A DNA stretch of 7,254 bases from NCBI GenBank assembly GCA_011371465.1, contig DRQL01000283.1, positions 1 to 7,254 of the forward strand, in the 5' to 3' direction. The notes under the pieces are model-generated. The model did no database searches and was not told the DNA's origin. It saw only the letters and a program-made list of their open reading frames with translations. Position 1 is the first letter of the stretch, and the number at the start of each line of letters is the position of its first letter. This document shows, one piece after another, positions 1-6,573 of the stretch. This DNA comes from Gammaproteobacteria bacterium. Its GTDB lineage: Bacteria > Pseudomonadota > Gammaproteobacteria > DSM-19610. A program made the position numbers and the translations under genes.

Positions 1-147
1 CTTTCGTCTGGCGACACCTCAGCATCTGTACCATCACTCCGTTTCCACACCTTCCTCATCGAACCGGGAACGACAGCTGGAGAATCAAGCACAGAAACTG
101 ACCTTTTCGGCCATTCCGGGTGGATCAATTTTCAATGCCGCTTTACA
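1..147 (-). mobile_element. Possible left end of an IS21-family insertion sequence (partial)
   Basis: Read on the minus strand from 147, the DNA begins TGTAAAGCGGCATTG and continues AAAATTGATCCACCC (to 118). The TGT tip and the CATTGAAAATTGA(C/T)CCACC pattern resemble, from memory, the multi-copy terminal repeats of IS21-type elements. A weaker second copy (GCCGAAAAGGTCAGTTTC) follows at roughly 95-112, as expected for ends with repeated transposase-binding sites. Further in, a GGAG motif precedes an ATG at 34, the place where istA would start, but only 11 codons are visible and they identify nothing. Both ends of the element and the target duplication cannot be seen. The call rests on recognition of the terminal motif only, so it is tentative; it could also be a solitary remnant. 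Confidence 0.35.
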
Positions 148-312
148 CTTTTAATCGTCACTTTGAGTTCTGCGCTTCAATAAAACCAAGGTGACAGCGT
201 GTGAGAAACTTTGAGAACAAGAGTACGGCTGTATTGCAGTGTATTATTCAATAGGCGGGGAAAATAGTGAGGAAAGATGAAAACGCCTGAAATTGGTTGA
301 AAAGCGGATATC
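148..312. other. AT-rich intergenic stretch, probable integrative-element margin
   Basis: No gene is recognised here. By hand count it is about 41% GC, clearly lower than the coding DNA to the right, and it lies on the element side of the tRNA fragment. The octamer ACTTTGAG occurs twice in direct orientation (160-167 and 208-215). Such short direct repeats near an attachment site can be arm-type integrase binding sites, but two copies of eight bases could be chance. No rho-independent terminator for relA is evident: there is no GC-rich hairpin followed by a T-run on the minus strand. Its foreign origin is inferred from composition and position. Confidence 0.4.
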
Positions 313-363
313 AGCGCCTCCTATAGCGCCAGGTCGGAGGTTCGAATCCTCTCCGGGACGCCA
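313..363 (+). pseudogene. 3' part of a tRNA gene (probably tRNA-Arg CCT), putative attachment site
   Basis: The plus strand carries a textbook tRNA 3' end. A variable-loop-like AGGTC (331-335) is followed by T stem GGAGG (336-340), T loop TTCGAAT (341-347), stem CCTCT (348-352), acceptor strand CCGGGAC (353-359), discriminator G360 and CCA (361-363). To the left, GCGC-CTCCTATA-GCGC resembles an anticodon arm with anticodon CCT, but the loop has eight bases and the stem only four good pairs. The matching acceptor 5' strand (GTCCCGG) and a normal D arm are absent where they should be (near 287). It is therefore not a functional tRNA. A 3' tRNA fragment that keeps CCA and lies at a composition break is the usual trace of a tyrosine-integrase element inserted in a tRNA gene; the intact copy would lie beyond the left edge. 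The Arg assignment comes from the CCTCCTA loop and is less certain than the fragment itself. Confidence 0.75.
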
Positions 364-375
364 TCCAACCTTCAG

Positions 376-2589
376 CTACACCTTGCGCCGGACCTCGATG
401 ATATTCGGCAGCTGCCCGATACGGCTGAGAATGCGACTCAGCTGGCCGATGTCGGTCACTTCGATGTGCAGGTCCATGCGTGCGACCAGGTCCTTTTTGT
501 CGGTGTAGGTATTCACGCCCATCACGTTGATATGATCATTGGCCAGCAGCGCCGACACATCACGTAACAGACCGGGCCGGTCGTAGGCCTGGATATGGAT
601 ATCGACCGGGAATACCCGGTCCGGCAACGCGCCCCATTCGACATCGATCAGACGATCCCGGTCTTCGTCCTTGAGACGCAGCCCGTTGGCGCAGTCACGA
701 CGGTGGATGGTGACCCCGCGCCCGCGCGTGATGTACCCGACGATGGCATCGTTGGGTACCGGGTTGCAGCAACGGGCCGTATTGGTCAGCAGGTTGCCGA
801 CACCCAGGATCTTGAAATCATCAGACTCCTTCCGTGGTGCGGGACGTCGCTTTGAACTGGGCAGGGACAGCGATTCATCATCAGCGGGCTGGCTCAGGTT
901 CAGCACGGCGCTGACCACCTGGCCCAGCTGCTGGTCACCGCGCCCCAGCGCGGCCATCAGGCTGTCGGTATCCCTGTAGTTCAGCTTTTTCACCACCTTG
1001 TCCAGTTCGCTGACGGACAGGCCCAGGCGGTGCAGTTCGCGCTCCAGCGCGGCCCGTCCCGCGTTGATGTTGATGTCACGGTCCTGCTGCTTGAACCAGT
1101 GGCGTACCTTGGCGCGCGCGCGCGGGGTTTTCAGGTAACCCAGGTGGGGGTTGAGCCAGTCACGGCTGGGGGCCGGCTGGCGCGCTTTCAGCACTTCGAT
1201 CTGTTCGCCGTTGCTCAGCTCATAGTTCAGCGGAACGATGCGACCGTCGACCTTCACGCCCCGGCAGCGGTGACCCACATCGGTGTGAATATGGTAGGCG
1301 AAGTCCAGCGCCGTGGCACCGGCGGGCATGTCAATGACCTTGCCCTGCGGGGTCAGCACATAGACCCGCTCGCCGATCGACTCGGACTTGAAACGGTCGA
1401 CAAACTCGTCGGCCGACTGTTCCTCGTCTTTCCACTCCAGCACCTGGCGCAACCAGGCCACTTTTTTCTCAAAGCCGGAATCGTAGTGCGCGCCTTCCTT
1501 GTACCGCCAGTGCGCGGCAATACCGAGTTCGGCGTGTTCGTGCATTTCGCGGGTGCGTATCTGCACCTCGACCGCCTTGCCCTCCGGCCCGATGACCGCG
1601 GTGTGCAGGGAGCGATAGTTATTGCTCTTGGGGTTGGCAATATAGTCGTCGAACTCGTGCGGCACGTGGTGCCACAGACTGTGCACAATGCCCAGTGCGG
1701 CGTAACAGTCGCGCGGAGAGTCCACCAGCACGCGGACCGCCTGCACGTCGAAGATCTCGTGGAAGTCGACGTTCTTGCGCTGCATCTTGCGCCAGATACT
1801 GTAGATATGCTTGGGCCTGCCGGTGATCTCCGCCCGGATGCCCGCTTCCTCAAAGGCTTTCTGCAGGCGCTCCTTGACCAGCTCGATGTGCCGTTCACGA
1901 TCGATGCGGCGGCCGTCCAGCAGCGAGGCGATACGCCGGTAGGCCTCGCCGTCCAGGTAGCGCAGGGCCAGGTCTTCCAGTTCCCACTTGACCTGCCAGA
2001 TACCCAGCCGGTTGGCCAGCGGCGCATAGATATCCAGGGTCTCACTGGCGATACGGCGCTGGCGTTCCTCGCTCAGGTAACGCAGGGTACGCATGTTGTG
2101 CAGGCGGTCGGCCAGTTTGATCAGCACCACGCGCACGTCTTCCGCCATGGCCAGCAGCAGCTTGCGCACACTCTCGGAATGGCTGAATTCGGCGTTGTTG
2201 CGGTCCGGACCGGTACCGCGGATTTCGTCGATGTGGCCCATCTTGGTCACCCCGTCGACCAGTGCGGCCACGTCGTCACCGAAGTCCCTGGCGATGGTTT
2301 CCAGCGAGACGTCGGTATCCTCGACCACGTCATGCAGAATCGCGGCGGCCACCGCCTCGTGGTCGAGGTTCAGGTGATGCACGATCTCGGCCACCGCCAG
2401 GCAGTGCACCAGGTAGGGCTCACCGGAGGCCCGCCGCTGTTCGCGGTGCGCCTGTTGCGCCATGTCCAGCGCGGCATGAATGACCCGCCGTTCCGGTTCG
2501 CTGCGGTCCTTGCCGACCGCAGCCAGCCAGGCGTCCAGGTCCAGTGCCTGTCCGTTGGAAGGGGTCGTGGTTTCTGCCCGGGCTACCAT
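376..2589 (-). CDS. relA: RelA-type (p)ppGpp synthetase with an apparently intact HD hydrolase domain
   Basis: Ribosome-associated stringent-response enzyme that transfers pyrophosphate from ATP to GDP/GTP. At 737 residues it has the usual long-RSH length. Domains: HD hydrolase (about 35-200), synthetase (about 240-365), TGS (about 406-467, VYVLTPQGKVIDMPAGAT), helical, zinc-finger/CC region (C607 C608, H629, C633) and C-terminal ACT (about 660-737). The synthetase shows GRPKHIYS (257-264), D281, E312-F-D-D315, Y325 and E341. EFDD is the RelA-type signature, whereas SpoT/Rel have RxKD. Over most of its length it follows E. coli RelA. Unlike that protein, R53, H62, H86-D87, E90-D91, D161 and N165 are all present with Rel-like spacing, so (p)ppGpp hydrolysis is plausible. 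The ATG follows the lipoprotein gene by 36 nt; no strong ribosome-binding site is seen, only a GGGTGGG too far upstream. An AT-rich patch at 2590-2602 could hold a promoter element, but this is weak. Assignment as RSH enzyme is firm; RelA rather than SpoT/Rel rests on EFDD and overall similarity. Confidence 0.96.
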   Translation of the reverse strand: MVARAETTTPSNGQALDLDAWLAAVGKDRSEPERRVIHAALDMAQQAHREQRRASGEPYLVHCLAVAEIVHHLNLDHEAVAAAILHDVVEDTDVSLETIARDFGDDVAALVDGVTKMGHIDEIRGTGPDRNNAEFSHSESVRKLLLAMAEDVRVVLIKLADRLHNMRTLRYLSEERQRRIASETLDIYAPLANRLGIWQVKWELEDLALRYLDGEAYRRIASLLDGRRIDRERHIELVKERLQKAFEEAGIRAEITGRPKHIYSIWRKMQRKNVDFHEIFDVQAVRVLVDSPRDCYAALGIVHSLWHHVPHEFDDYIANPKSNNYRSLHTAVIGPEGKAVEVQIRTREMHEHAELGIAAHWRYKEGAHYDSGFEKKVAWLRQVLEWKDEEQSADEFVDRFKSESIGERVYVLTPQGKVIDMPAGATALDFAYHIHTDVGHRCRGVKVDGRIVPLNYELSNGEQIEVLKARQPAPSRDWLNPHLGYLKTPRARAKVRHWFKQQDRDININAGRAALERELHRLGLSVSELDKVVKKLNYRDTDSLMAALGRGDQQLGQVVSAVLNLSQPADDESLSLPSSKRRPAPRKESDDFKILGVGNLLTNTARCCNPVPNDAIVGYITRGRGVTIHRRDCANGLRLKDEDRDRLIDVEWGALPDRVFPVDIHIQAYDRPGLLRDVSALLANDHINVMGVNTYTDKKDLVARMDLHIEVTDIGQLSRILSRIGQLPNIIEVRRKV

Positions 2590-2625
2590 ACTATTAAGTT
2601 TAGACCCACCCGGAAGCGACGGCCA

Positions 2626-3240
2626 TCAGGTTCTTACGTCGAGCGCGGCCAGGTCGTTGCGCAGGGATTCCAGCACGGCTTCCAGTGCCTGCTGCATAGC
2701 TCGCGTGGTAGCGTGCATATCCTTGCCATCGCTTGCCAGTTGCTGCAGGTAAACACCTGTCCATACTGGCGCAGTGTCGCGCCCCGCATACAGGCTCGCT
2801 TCCAGCTCCAGTTCAGCCCTTGGCGAGCCGTCCCCCACTACCCGCTCAAAGCGCAGCAGGCGCGTGCGCAGGTGATAGCCGCTGCCGGTGTGCATACGAT
2901 CATCCCTGACGCTGTCCGCAATTCCACTGCTGCGCAGGTAGTGCAGCAGCGCCTGGTGAATCATGCGTGGCGGCTGATCCACCCAGAATTCGTAGTGGTA
3001 ACGATGCAGTTCCAGCGGTCGGTCCGCATCGCGGTACAGGATTGCGCGCCCGCTGCGCAGCGGATCCGCCACCACGTAATCGACCTGCAACCCTCCTTTC
3101 AGTACCGGGCCGGGCAATACCGTGGCGGCAGACAGGCTGGTCTGCAGCTGGTAGAAACGGTCTTCCGGCACCGGACCGGTGCTGCTGCAGGCCGTCAGCA
3201 GCAACAGCAAAGCATAACAGACGCCGGCATATCTAGTCAC
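2626..3240 (-). CDS. ABC-type transport auxiliary lipoprotein (PqiC/YmbA-like)
   Basis: Predicted outer-membrane lipoprotein of 204 residues that probably works with the MCE transporter encoded just upstream, as PqiC does for PqiAB. A short hydrophobic signal (about residues 5-17) ends in the lipobox L-T-A-C with Cys18; Ser at the next position gives no inner-membrane retention signal. The mature part shows features of the ABC_trans_aux family: FYQL soon after the lipid anchor, a Y/F-W-rich middle (YHYEFWVDQPP), GYHLRTRLLRFE around 121-131, and a terminal helix with AMQQALEAVLESL. The start is GTG in the string GTGACTAG, overlapping the MCE gene's stop by 8 nt, with GGGGTGAG just upstream; no in-frame ATG lies before the lipobox. 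The overlap indicates translational coupling. The family call is from motifs and context; the exact lipid or partner is unknown. Confidence 0.85.
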   Translation of the reverse strand: MTRYAGVCYALLLLLTACSSTGPVPEDRFYQLQTSLSAATVLPGPVLKGGLQVDYVVADPLRSGRAILYRDADRPLELHRYHYEFWVDQPPRMIHQALLHYLRSSGIADSVRDDRMHTGSGYHLRTRLLRFERVVGDGSPRAELELEASLYAGRDTAPVWTGVYLQQLASDGKDMHATTRAMQQALEAVLESLRNDLAALDVRT

Positions 3241-4180
3241 GACTCACCCCCGTATCCCGTGGTGCGGAACCGCCGATCAGACGACCGGGATTTTCCCGTA
3301 TCTGGCGGCTGAACTCGCTCATGTTGCGACTGGTGCTGTCCAGGTTCTGCAGGATGTCACCGGTGTAGCGGGACACCTGCTCCAGTACCTTGCGCAGGTC
3401 CGCCGTCGCCTGCTGCAGATCGGGTCGGGTCCGGGTAACCAGGCTGTCCAGTTTGCGAATCAGCGCCTGTGTTTCCTGTTTCACCTCCACCAGTCCCGCC
3501 GACAGCGTACGCACATCCCTGGCGGTTTCCTCGACGTTGTCCAGGGTTCGGTGCACCTGCGCCTCGGTCTGTGCATTCAGGATACCGGAAAGGTGGGCGG
3601 CGCTTTTATCCAGTTTGACGATCAGTGACTGCATGCCTTCCATGATCACCGGCAAACCCGTGTTGAGCTCGCCACCGACCTGCTGCACCGTATGGTTCAG
3701 GGTCTCCAGCAGCGGCCGGATCGCATGTTCACTGAGATCCCCGAAGTCGCCCGCAACCGCACCGAGCGTGGCAAACAGGTCGACACCCTGCTCGCCCTTC
3801 AGCTCGCTGCCGGGCGCAAGGAACTCAGTAGCACGGCCTTCCTCGATATTGACCACGGTATCCGCCAGCAAGCCCTCGGAATAGATGCGCGCGACACTGT
3901 CGACCGGTATTTCCCAGCCCTTGCTTACCTGTAGCGCCACCCGGTAGCGCATGCCCTGTTCATTCCTTTGCGGCTCGATTGCAGTGACGTGCCCCACACC
4001 GTAACCCTCGTAGGTGACCGGTGTCCCACTGGTCAAACCGGTTACGTTACTGTACCAGGTGTAGTAGAGATCGCGCTCCCCCACTCCGTTGAGCAGGCGG
4101 AACAGTACGTACAGCAGGGCTGCAAGTCCCGCCAGCACAAACAGTCCGACCGAGAAATAGTTGATGGTGTCCCTTTTCAA
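3233..4180 (-). CDS. mlaD: MCE-domain lipid transporter subunit (MlaD-like)
   Basis: Inner-membrane-anchored periplasmic protein of 315 residues. MCE proteins form hexameric rings that bind and pass phospholipids or other hydrophobic molecules between the membranes. One N-terminal transmembrane segment (about 8-30) is followed by a single MCE domain (about 36-118), recognisable from NVTGLTSGTPVTYEGYGVG and YSEGLLADTVVNIEEG. A long helical, heptad-like region (about 145-295) comes next, then NPGRLI near 297-302, a tail often seen in this family. E. coli MlaD (about 183 residues) lacks such a long helical extension, so this is nearer to the longer MCE proteins that pair with an auxiliary lipoprotein. 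The start is TTG, two bases after the ATPase stop, with GGAAGGAG ten bases before it; no ATG is available before the membrane segment. The symbol indicates family rather than orthology. Confidence 0.9.
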   Translation of the reverse strand: MKRDTINYFSVGLFVLAGLAALLYVLFRLLNGVGERDLYYTWYSNVTGLTSGTPVTYEGYGVGHVTAIEPQRNEQGMRYRVALQVSKGWEIPVDSVARIYSEGLLADTVVNIEEGRATEFLAPGSELKGEQGVDLFATLGAVAGDFGDLSEHAIRPLLETLNHTVQQVGGELNTGLPVIMEGMQSLIVKLDKSAAHLSGILNAQTEAQVHRTLDNVEETARDVRTLSAGLVEVKQETQALIRKLDSLVTRTRPDLQQATADLRKVLEQVSRYTGDILQNLDSTSRNMSEFSRQIRENPGRLIGGSAPRDTGVSRD

Positions 4181-4182
4181 AA

Positions 4183-5004
4183 TCAGTCTGCTCCTTCCGT
4201 CAGACGCTGCAGATACTGTTCGGCATCCACCGGCACATCTTCAGAGGTGCGCGTCAGCAGGTTGCGTATGCGCTGGTTGTCCGAATTGCGAATTTCGTCG
4301 ACACTGCCGGTCATCAGGATGTTGCCACGGTCCAGCACCGTGATCCGGTCGGCGATCTTGAACGCACTTTCCAGCTCATGGGTGACCACCACGATCGCCA
4401 CCTGCATGGCGTCGCGGATGCGCAGGATCAGCTTGTCCAGGTCTGCGGCCACCACCGGGTCCAGGCCGGCAGAGGGCTCGTCAAAAAACAGCAGTTTCGG
4501 GTCCATCACCAGCGCGCGCGCCAGTGCGGCGCGTTTGATCATGCCGCCGGACAGTTGTGCGGGCATCAGGTGCTCGTAGCCGGCCATGTTCACGACTTCG
4601 AGTTTCATGCGGCTCATGATACGGATGGTATTCTCGTCCAGCCGGGTATGTTCCCGCAACGGCATGCACACGTTCTCGCCCACGGTCATGGAATTGAACA
4701 GCGCACCGCCCTGGAAGGAAACCCCGATCTTTTTGCGCAGCTCCGTCCATTCCCGGCCGCCCAGGGTGCTGGTGTCTTTTCCAAACAGACGTATGCAGCC
4801 GCTGTCGGGGTGATGCAGTCCCAGCATGTAGCGCAGCAGCGTCGATTTGCCCGAACCGCTGCCACCCATAATGACCATGATCTCGCCGTCCTCGACGTTC
4901 AGCGACACCCGGTCGAGGATCTTCTGCCGGCCGTAATAGGTCACCAGTTCCTCGACTTCGATTACCGGCTGCATGTCAGTCTGTGTTTGTGCCTGTGTTT
5001 GCAT
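4183..5004 (-). CDS. mlaF: MlaF-type ABC transporter ATPase
   Basis: Cytoplasmic ATPase that powers the MlaE permease. Numbered from ATG at 5004 (273 residues), it has Walker A GGSGSGKST (about 47-55), the Q-loop SFQGGALF (about 96-103), the signature LSGGMIKRAALARAL (about 151-165), Walker B LLFFDE (about 171-176) followed by PSAGLDP, and the H-loop VVTHE (about 206-210). All catalytic residues are present. SFQGGALFNSMTV and SGGMIKRAALARAL are typical of the MCE-linked Ttg2A/MlaF group. The ATG overlaps the permease stop by one base (TGATG); a GTG one codon earlier (5007) is also possible. The first dozen residues are a Gln/Thr stretch (QTQAQTQTD), and M11 could be an alternative start, but no ribosome-binding site favours it. 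The C-terminal tail beyond the ATPase fold is where E. coli MlaF contacts its STAS partner MlaB, relevant because a STAS gene lies two genes upstream. Confidence 0.95.
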   Translation of the reverse strand: MQTQAQTQTDMQPVIEVEELVTYYGRQKILDRVSLNVEDGEIMVIMGGSGSGKSTLLRYMLGLHHPDSGCIRLFGKDTSTLGGREWTELRKKIGVSFQGGALFNSMTVGENVCMPLREHTRLDENTIRIMSRMKLEVVNMAGYEHLMPAQLSGGMIKRAALARALVMDPKLLFFDEPSAGLDPVVAADLDKLILRIRDAMQVAIVVVTHELESAFKIADRITVLDRGNILMTGSVDEIRNSDNQRIRNLLTRTSEDVPVDAEQYLQRLTEGAD

Positions 5005-5819
5005 CACTGGATCAGGAAAAAGGTGAAAATCATGTCAGCCACCACGATGGCGCCGATACAGAGCACCACCGAACGCGTGGTGGCACGGCCCAGGCCCTCG
5101 GCGCCGCCGCTGGCGTTGAAACCGTTACTGGTTGCCACCAGCGCAATCAGCACGGCGAACACCAGGCTCTTGAGCAGGCCCTGCCAGATATCACCCGGCA
5201 CCAGCGACGCCAGCACCCGGTCAAAGTAGGTCTCCATACTGATATGCAGTTCCATGACCGACAGCATGCCTCCGCCCAGCAGCGCCATGCCGTCGGCGAG
5301 CAGGGTCAATACCGGCATCATCACCAGCATCGCTACCAGGACCGGTGCGACCAGGTAACGCACCGGTGCGATGCCCATCACCCGCAGGGCGTCGATCTCC
5401 TGCGCCATCTGCATGGTGCCGATGCGCGCGGCAATCGCCGAACCGGAGCGCCCCGCCACCACGATGCCGGCGATCAGTACGCCGAACTCGCGCGTCACCG
5501 AGGTGGCGATACCGCTGATAATCTGCGACTCCGCACCGAATTCCCGCAGCGTGTAGATCCCCTGCATGGCCATCATCGCACCGTTCGCAAACGCCAGCAC
5601 CGCCAGCACCGGGATTGCCTGCACGCCGATACTCATCATTTCGGCGAACACGGCCTGCAACCGCACCCGCTGCCGGAACCAGTAGCCGAAAAAGATCCAG
5701 AACAGGCTTTCACCCAGCAGCGCCGCGCCGTAACCGAAATCCTCCACGCCACTGACAAACTTCCGCCCGACCTGCTCACTCAGGCGACGGAACCCCGTGG
5801 CTGCGTGCTCAGCTGCCAT
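5004..5819 (-). CDS. mlaE: MlaE-type ABC transporter permease
   Basis: Integral inner-membrane permease of the MCE lipid transport system. From the ATG at 5819 it has 271 residues, near the usual MlaE size. Several hydrophobic segments are visible, with the MlaE family core: REFGAES, REFGVLIAGIVVAGRSGSAIAA, GTMQMAQEIDALRVMGIAPV, then two long hydrophobic stretches and a C-terminal NGFNASGGAEGLGRATTRSVV. The conserved GR(S/A)GSA and EIDAL segments are intact, so it should be functional. An in-frame ATG at 5846 gives nine extra residues and a 38-nt overlap with the STAS gene instead of 11 nt; neither start has a clear ribosome-binding site, and the shorter version is preferred because the overlap is more usual. 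The stop is shared with the ATPase start, which suggests coupled translation and stoichiometric assembly. Confidence 0.94.
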   Translation of the reverse strand: MAAEHAATGFRRLSEQVGRKFVSGVEDFGYGAALLGESLFWIFFGYWFRQRVRLQAVFAEMMSIGVQAIPVLAVLAFANGAMMAMQGIYTLREFGAESQIISGIATSVTREFGVLIAGIVVAGRSGSAIAARIGTMQMAQEIDALRVMGIAPVRYLVAPVLVAMLVMMPVLTLLADGMALLGGGMLSVMELHISMETYFDRVLASLVPGDIWQGLLKSLVFAVLIALVATSNGFNASGGAEGLGRATTRSVVLCIGAIVVADMIFTFFLIQ

Positions 5820-6141
5820 TGGCCAGCCGGTCGTCCAGCGAGTCATAGATCAGAAACACCTTGTCCAGCCGCGCCAGGCGCAATACGTTCATGGCCGCGT
5901 CACTGACACCGATGAGCCCGAATTCCAGGTTGTTGGAACGCGCGTACTGGAAGCCTTCCACCAGGCTCGCCACCCCCGAGCTGTCGATGTATTCCACCGC
6001 TGACAGGTCGACCATGACGTGTTTCTGCTTTTTCAGGCAGGCGAGAATGACCTTGCGCGCATCCGGCGACTTGTTGAGGTCGACCTCGCCGCTCAGCGCG
6101 ATCACCGCAAACCCCTGCCTGTCTTCAATCGGAAATGCCAT
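5809..6141 (-). CDS. Stand-alone STAS protein (anti-sigma-factor-antagonist type, possible MlaB counterpart)
   Basis: A single STAS domain of 110 residues. The motif YIDSSGVASLVE contains the site that is phosphorylated in SpoIIAA/RsbV proteins (here Ser54, following Asp53), so the phospho-acceptor is present. The flanking VMVDLSAV strand and LEFGLIGV strand fit the fold. Two roles are possible. With the adjacent phosphatase and ATP-binding protein it would be the switch protein of a partner-switching module. With the adjacent MlaE/MlaF genes it could be the MlaB-like subunit that stabilises the ATPase. Position between the two gene groups supports either or both. An AGGAG sits six bases before the ATG, the best ribosome-binding site in the window, so this protein may be made at a higher rate than its overlapping neighbours. 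The gene overlaps mlaE. Confidence 0.92.
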   Translation of the reverse strand: MAFPIEDRQGFAVIALSGEVDLNKSPDARKVILACLKKQKHVMVDLSAVEYIDSSGVASLVEGFQYARSNNLEFGLIGVSDAAMNVLRLARLDKVFLIYDSLDDRLANGS

Positions 6142-6151
6142 GGCAGACTCC
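6142..6151 (-). promoter_or_regulatory. Strong ribosome-binding site of the STAS gene
   Basis: AGGAG followed by TCTGCC and the ATG at 6141 gives ideal spacing (six bases). It is the clearest Shine-Dalgarno sequence in the window and decides the STAS start. Most other genes here rely on overlap with the preceding stop, with GTG or TTG starts for the MCE and lipoprotein genes. Confidence 0.7.
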
Positions 6152-6153
6152 TG

Positions 6154-6573
6154 TTACCCTGTATATTTCTTCATCTGGAAAAGATTGCCAACGCCTTCGG
6201 GCGGATCGATGAACCCGTACTCGTCCATCAGGCAGTCGATGAGGTGCACACCCAGCCCGCCGGGGCGCACATCGTCCAGGTCGCGGGAGCAGACCTTTTC
6301 GGCATCGATCCTGTGCGCATAGTCACGCAAGCGGATCACCAGTGCACCCTGCTCCTGCATCAGCGTAACATCGATCCGGCCATTGGGATCCATGCCGTAG
6401 GCGTGCTGAATGATATTGGTACAGGCCTCGTTGACCGCCAGCACCACGGCATCCGTCGCCTGCTGGTCCAGCCCGGCGATATCCGCGGCATCGCGTAACA
6501 CGCAGCGCAGCAGCTTCAGGCGGCTGGTCCTGGAACAGAAGCTCAGTGTGACCAGCTGGTCATTGCAGTCCAT
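6154..6573 (-). CDS. RsbW/SpoIIAB-type ATP-binding protein (GHKL serine kinase, anti-sigma family)
   Basis: Small GHKL-fold protein (139 residues from ATG 6573), the presumed kinase of the partner-switching set that would phosphorylate the STAS protein. The N box AVNEACTNIIQHAYG (46-60, with N48, E49, N53) and the G2 box GGLGVHLIDCLMDE (105-118) are clear. The G1 position reads RLRDYAHRID: the ATP-contacting Asp (D84) is there but the usual Gly of DxG is Ala86. The start was chosen at ATG 6573 because it gives a 14-nt overlap with the phosphatase gene and an AAGG/GAAGGGA sequence upstream; a TTG at 6591 would add six residues and is less likely. It ends 12 nt before the STAS gene. Which sigma factor, if any, it binds cannot be told; no sigma-factor gene is in the window. 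Confidence 0.88.
   Translation of the reverse strand: MDCNDQLVTLSFCSRTSRLKLLRCVLRDAADIAGLDQQATDAVVLAVNEACTNIIQHAYGMDPNGRIDVTLMQEQGALVIRLRDYAHRIDAEKVCSRDLDDVRPGGLGVHLIDCLMDEYGFIDPPEGVGNLFQMKKYTG

Noticed and set aside
313..330. Direct repeat AGCGCC-TCCTAT-AGCGCC as a regulatory repeat
   Set aside because: Better explained as a degenerate anticodon arm of the tRNA fragment; only two six-base copies.
300..375. Possible rho-independent terminator after relA
   Set aside because: The hairpins on the minus strand here are the T arm and the GCGC arm of the tRNA fragment, with no following T-run.
293..508. Short plus-strand frame starting in the tRNA fragment region
   Set aside because: It runs through the tRNA fragment and into the antisense of the relA 3' end, with no similarity to anything known.
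1353..2045. A 230-codon minus-strand frame inside relA
   Set aside because: Alternative frame of relA with Arg/Ser/Thr/Trp-rich low-quality translation; the relA frame carries the conserved motifs.
1030..3312. A 760-codon open frame on the plus strand antisense to relA and the lipoprotein gene
   Set aside because: It covers a well-conserved relA on the other strand, shows no recognisable domain, and is explained by the GC-rich codon use of relA, which avoids codons that would be stops in antisense.
4970..5004. Gln/Thr repeat at the ATPase N-terminus as a possible repeat-expansion tract
   Set aside because: The codons form only a short imperfect CAAACACAG-like repeat and may lie in a non-conserved leader; no further evidence of instability.
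4378..5906. Overlapping long plus-strand frames rich in His, Arg and Gln
   Set aside because: They are antisense shadows of the mlaE and mlaF genes; the composition (many His/Gln/Arg) is typical of such shadows and no motif is seen.
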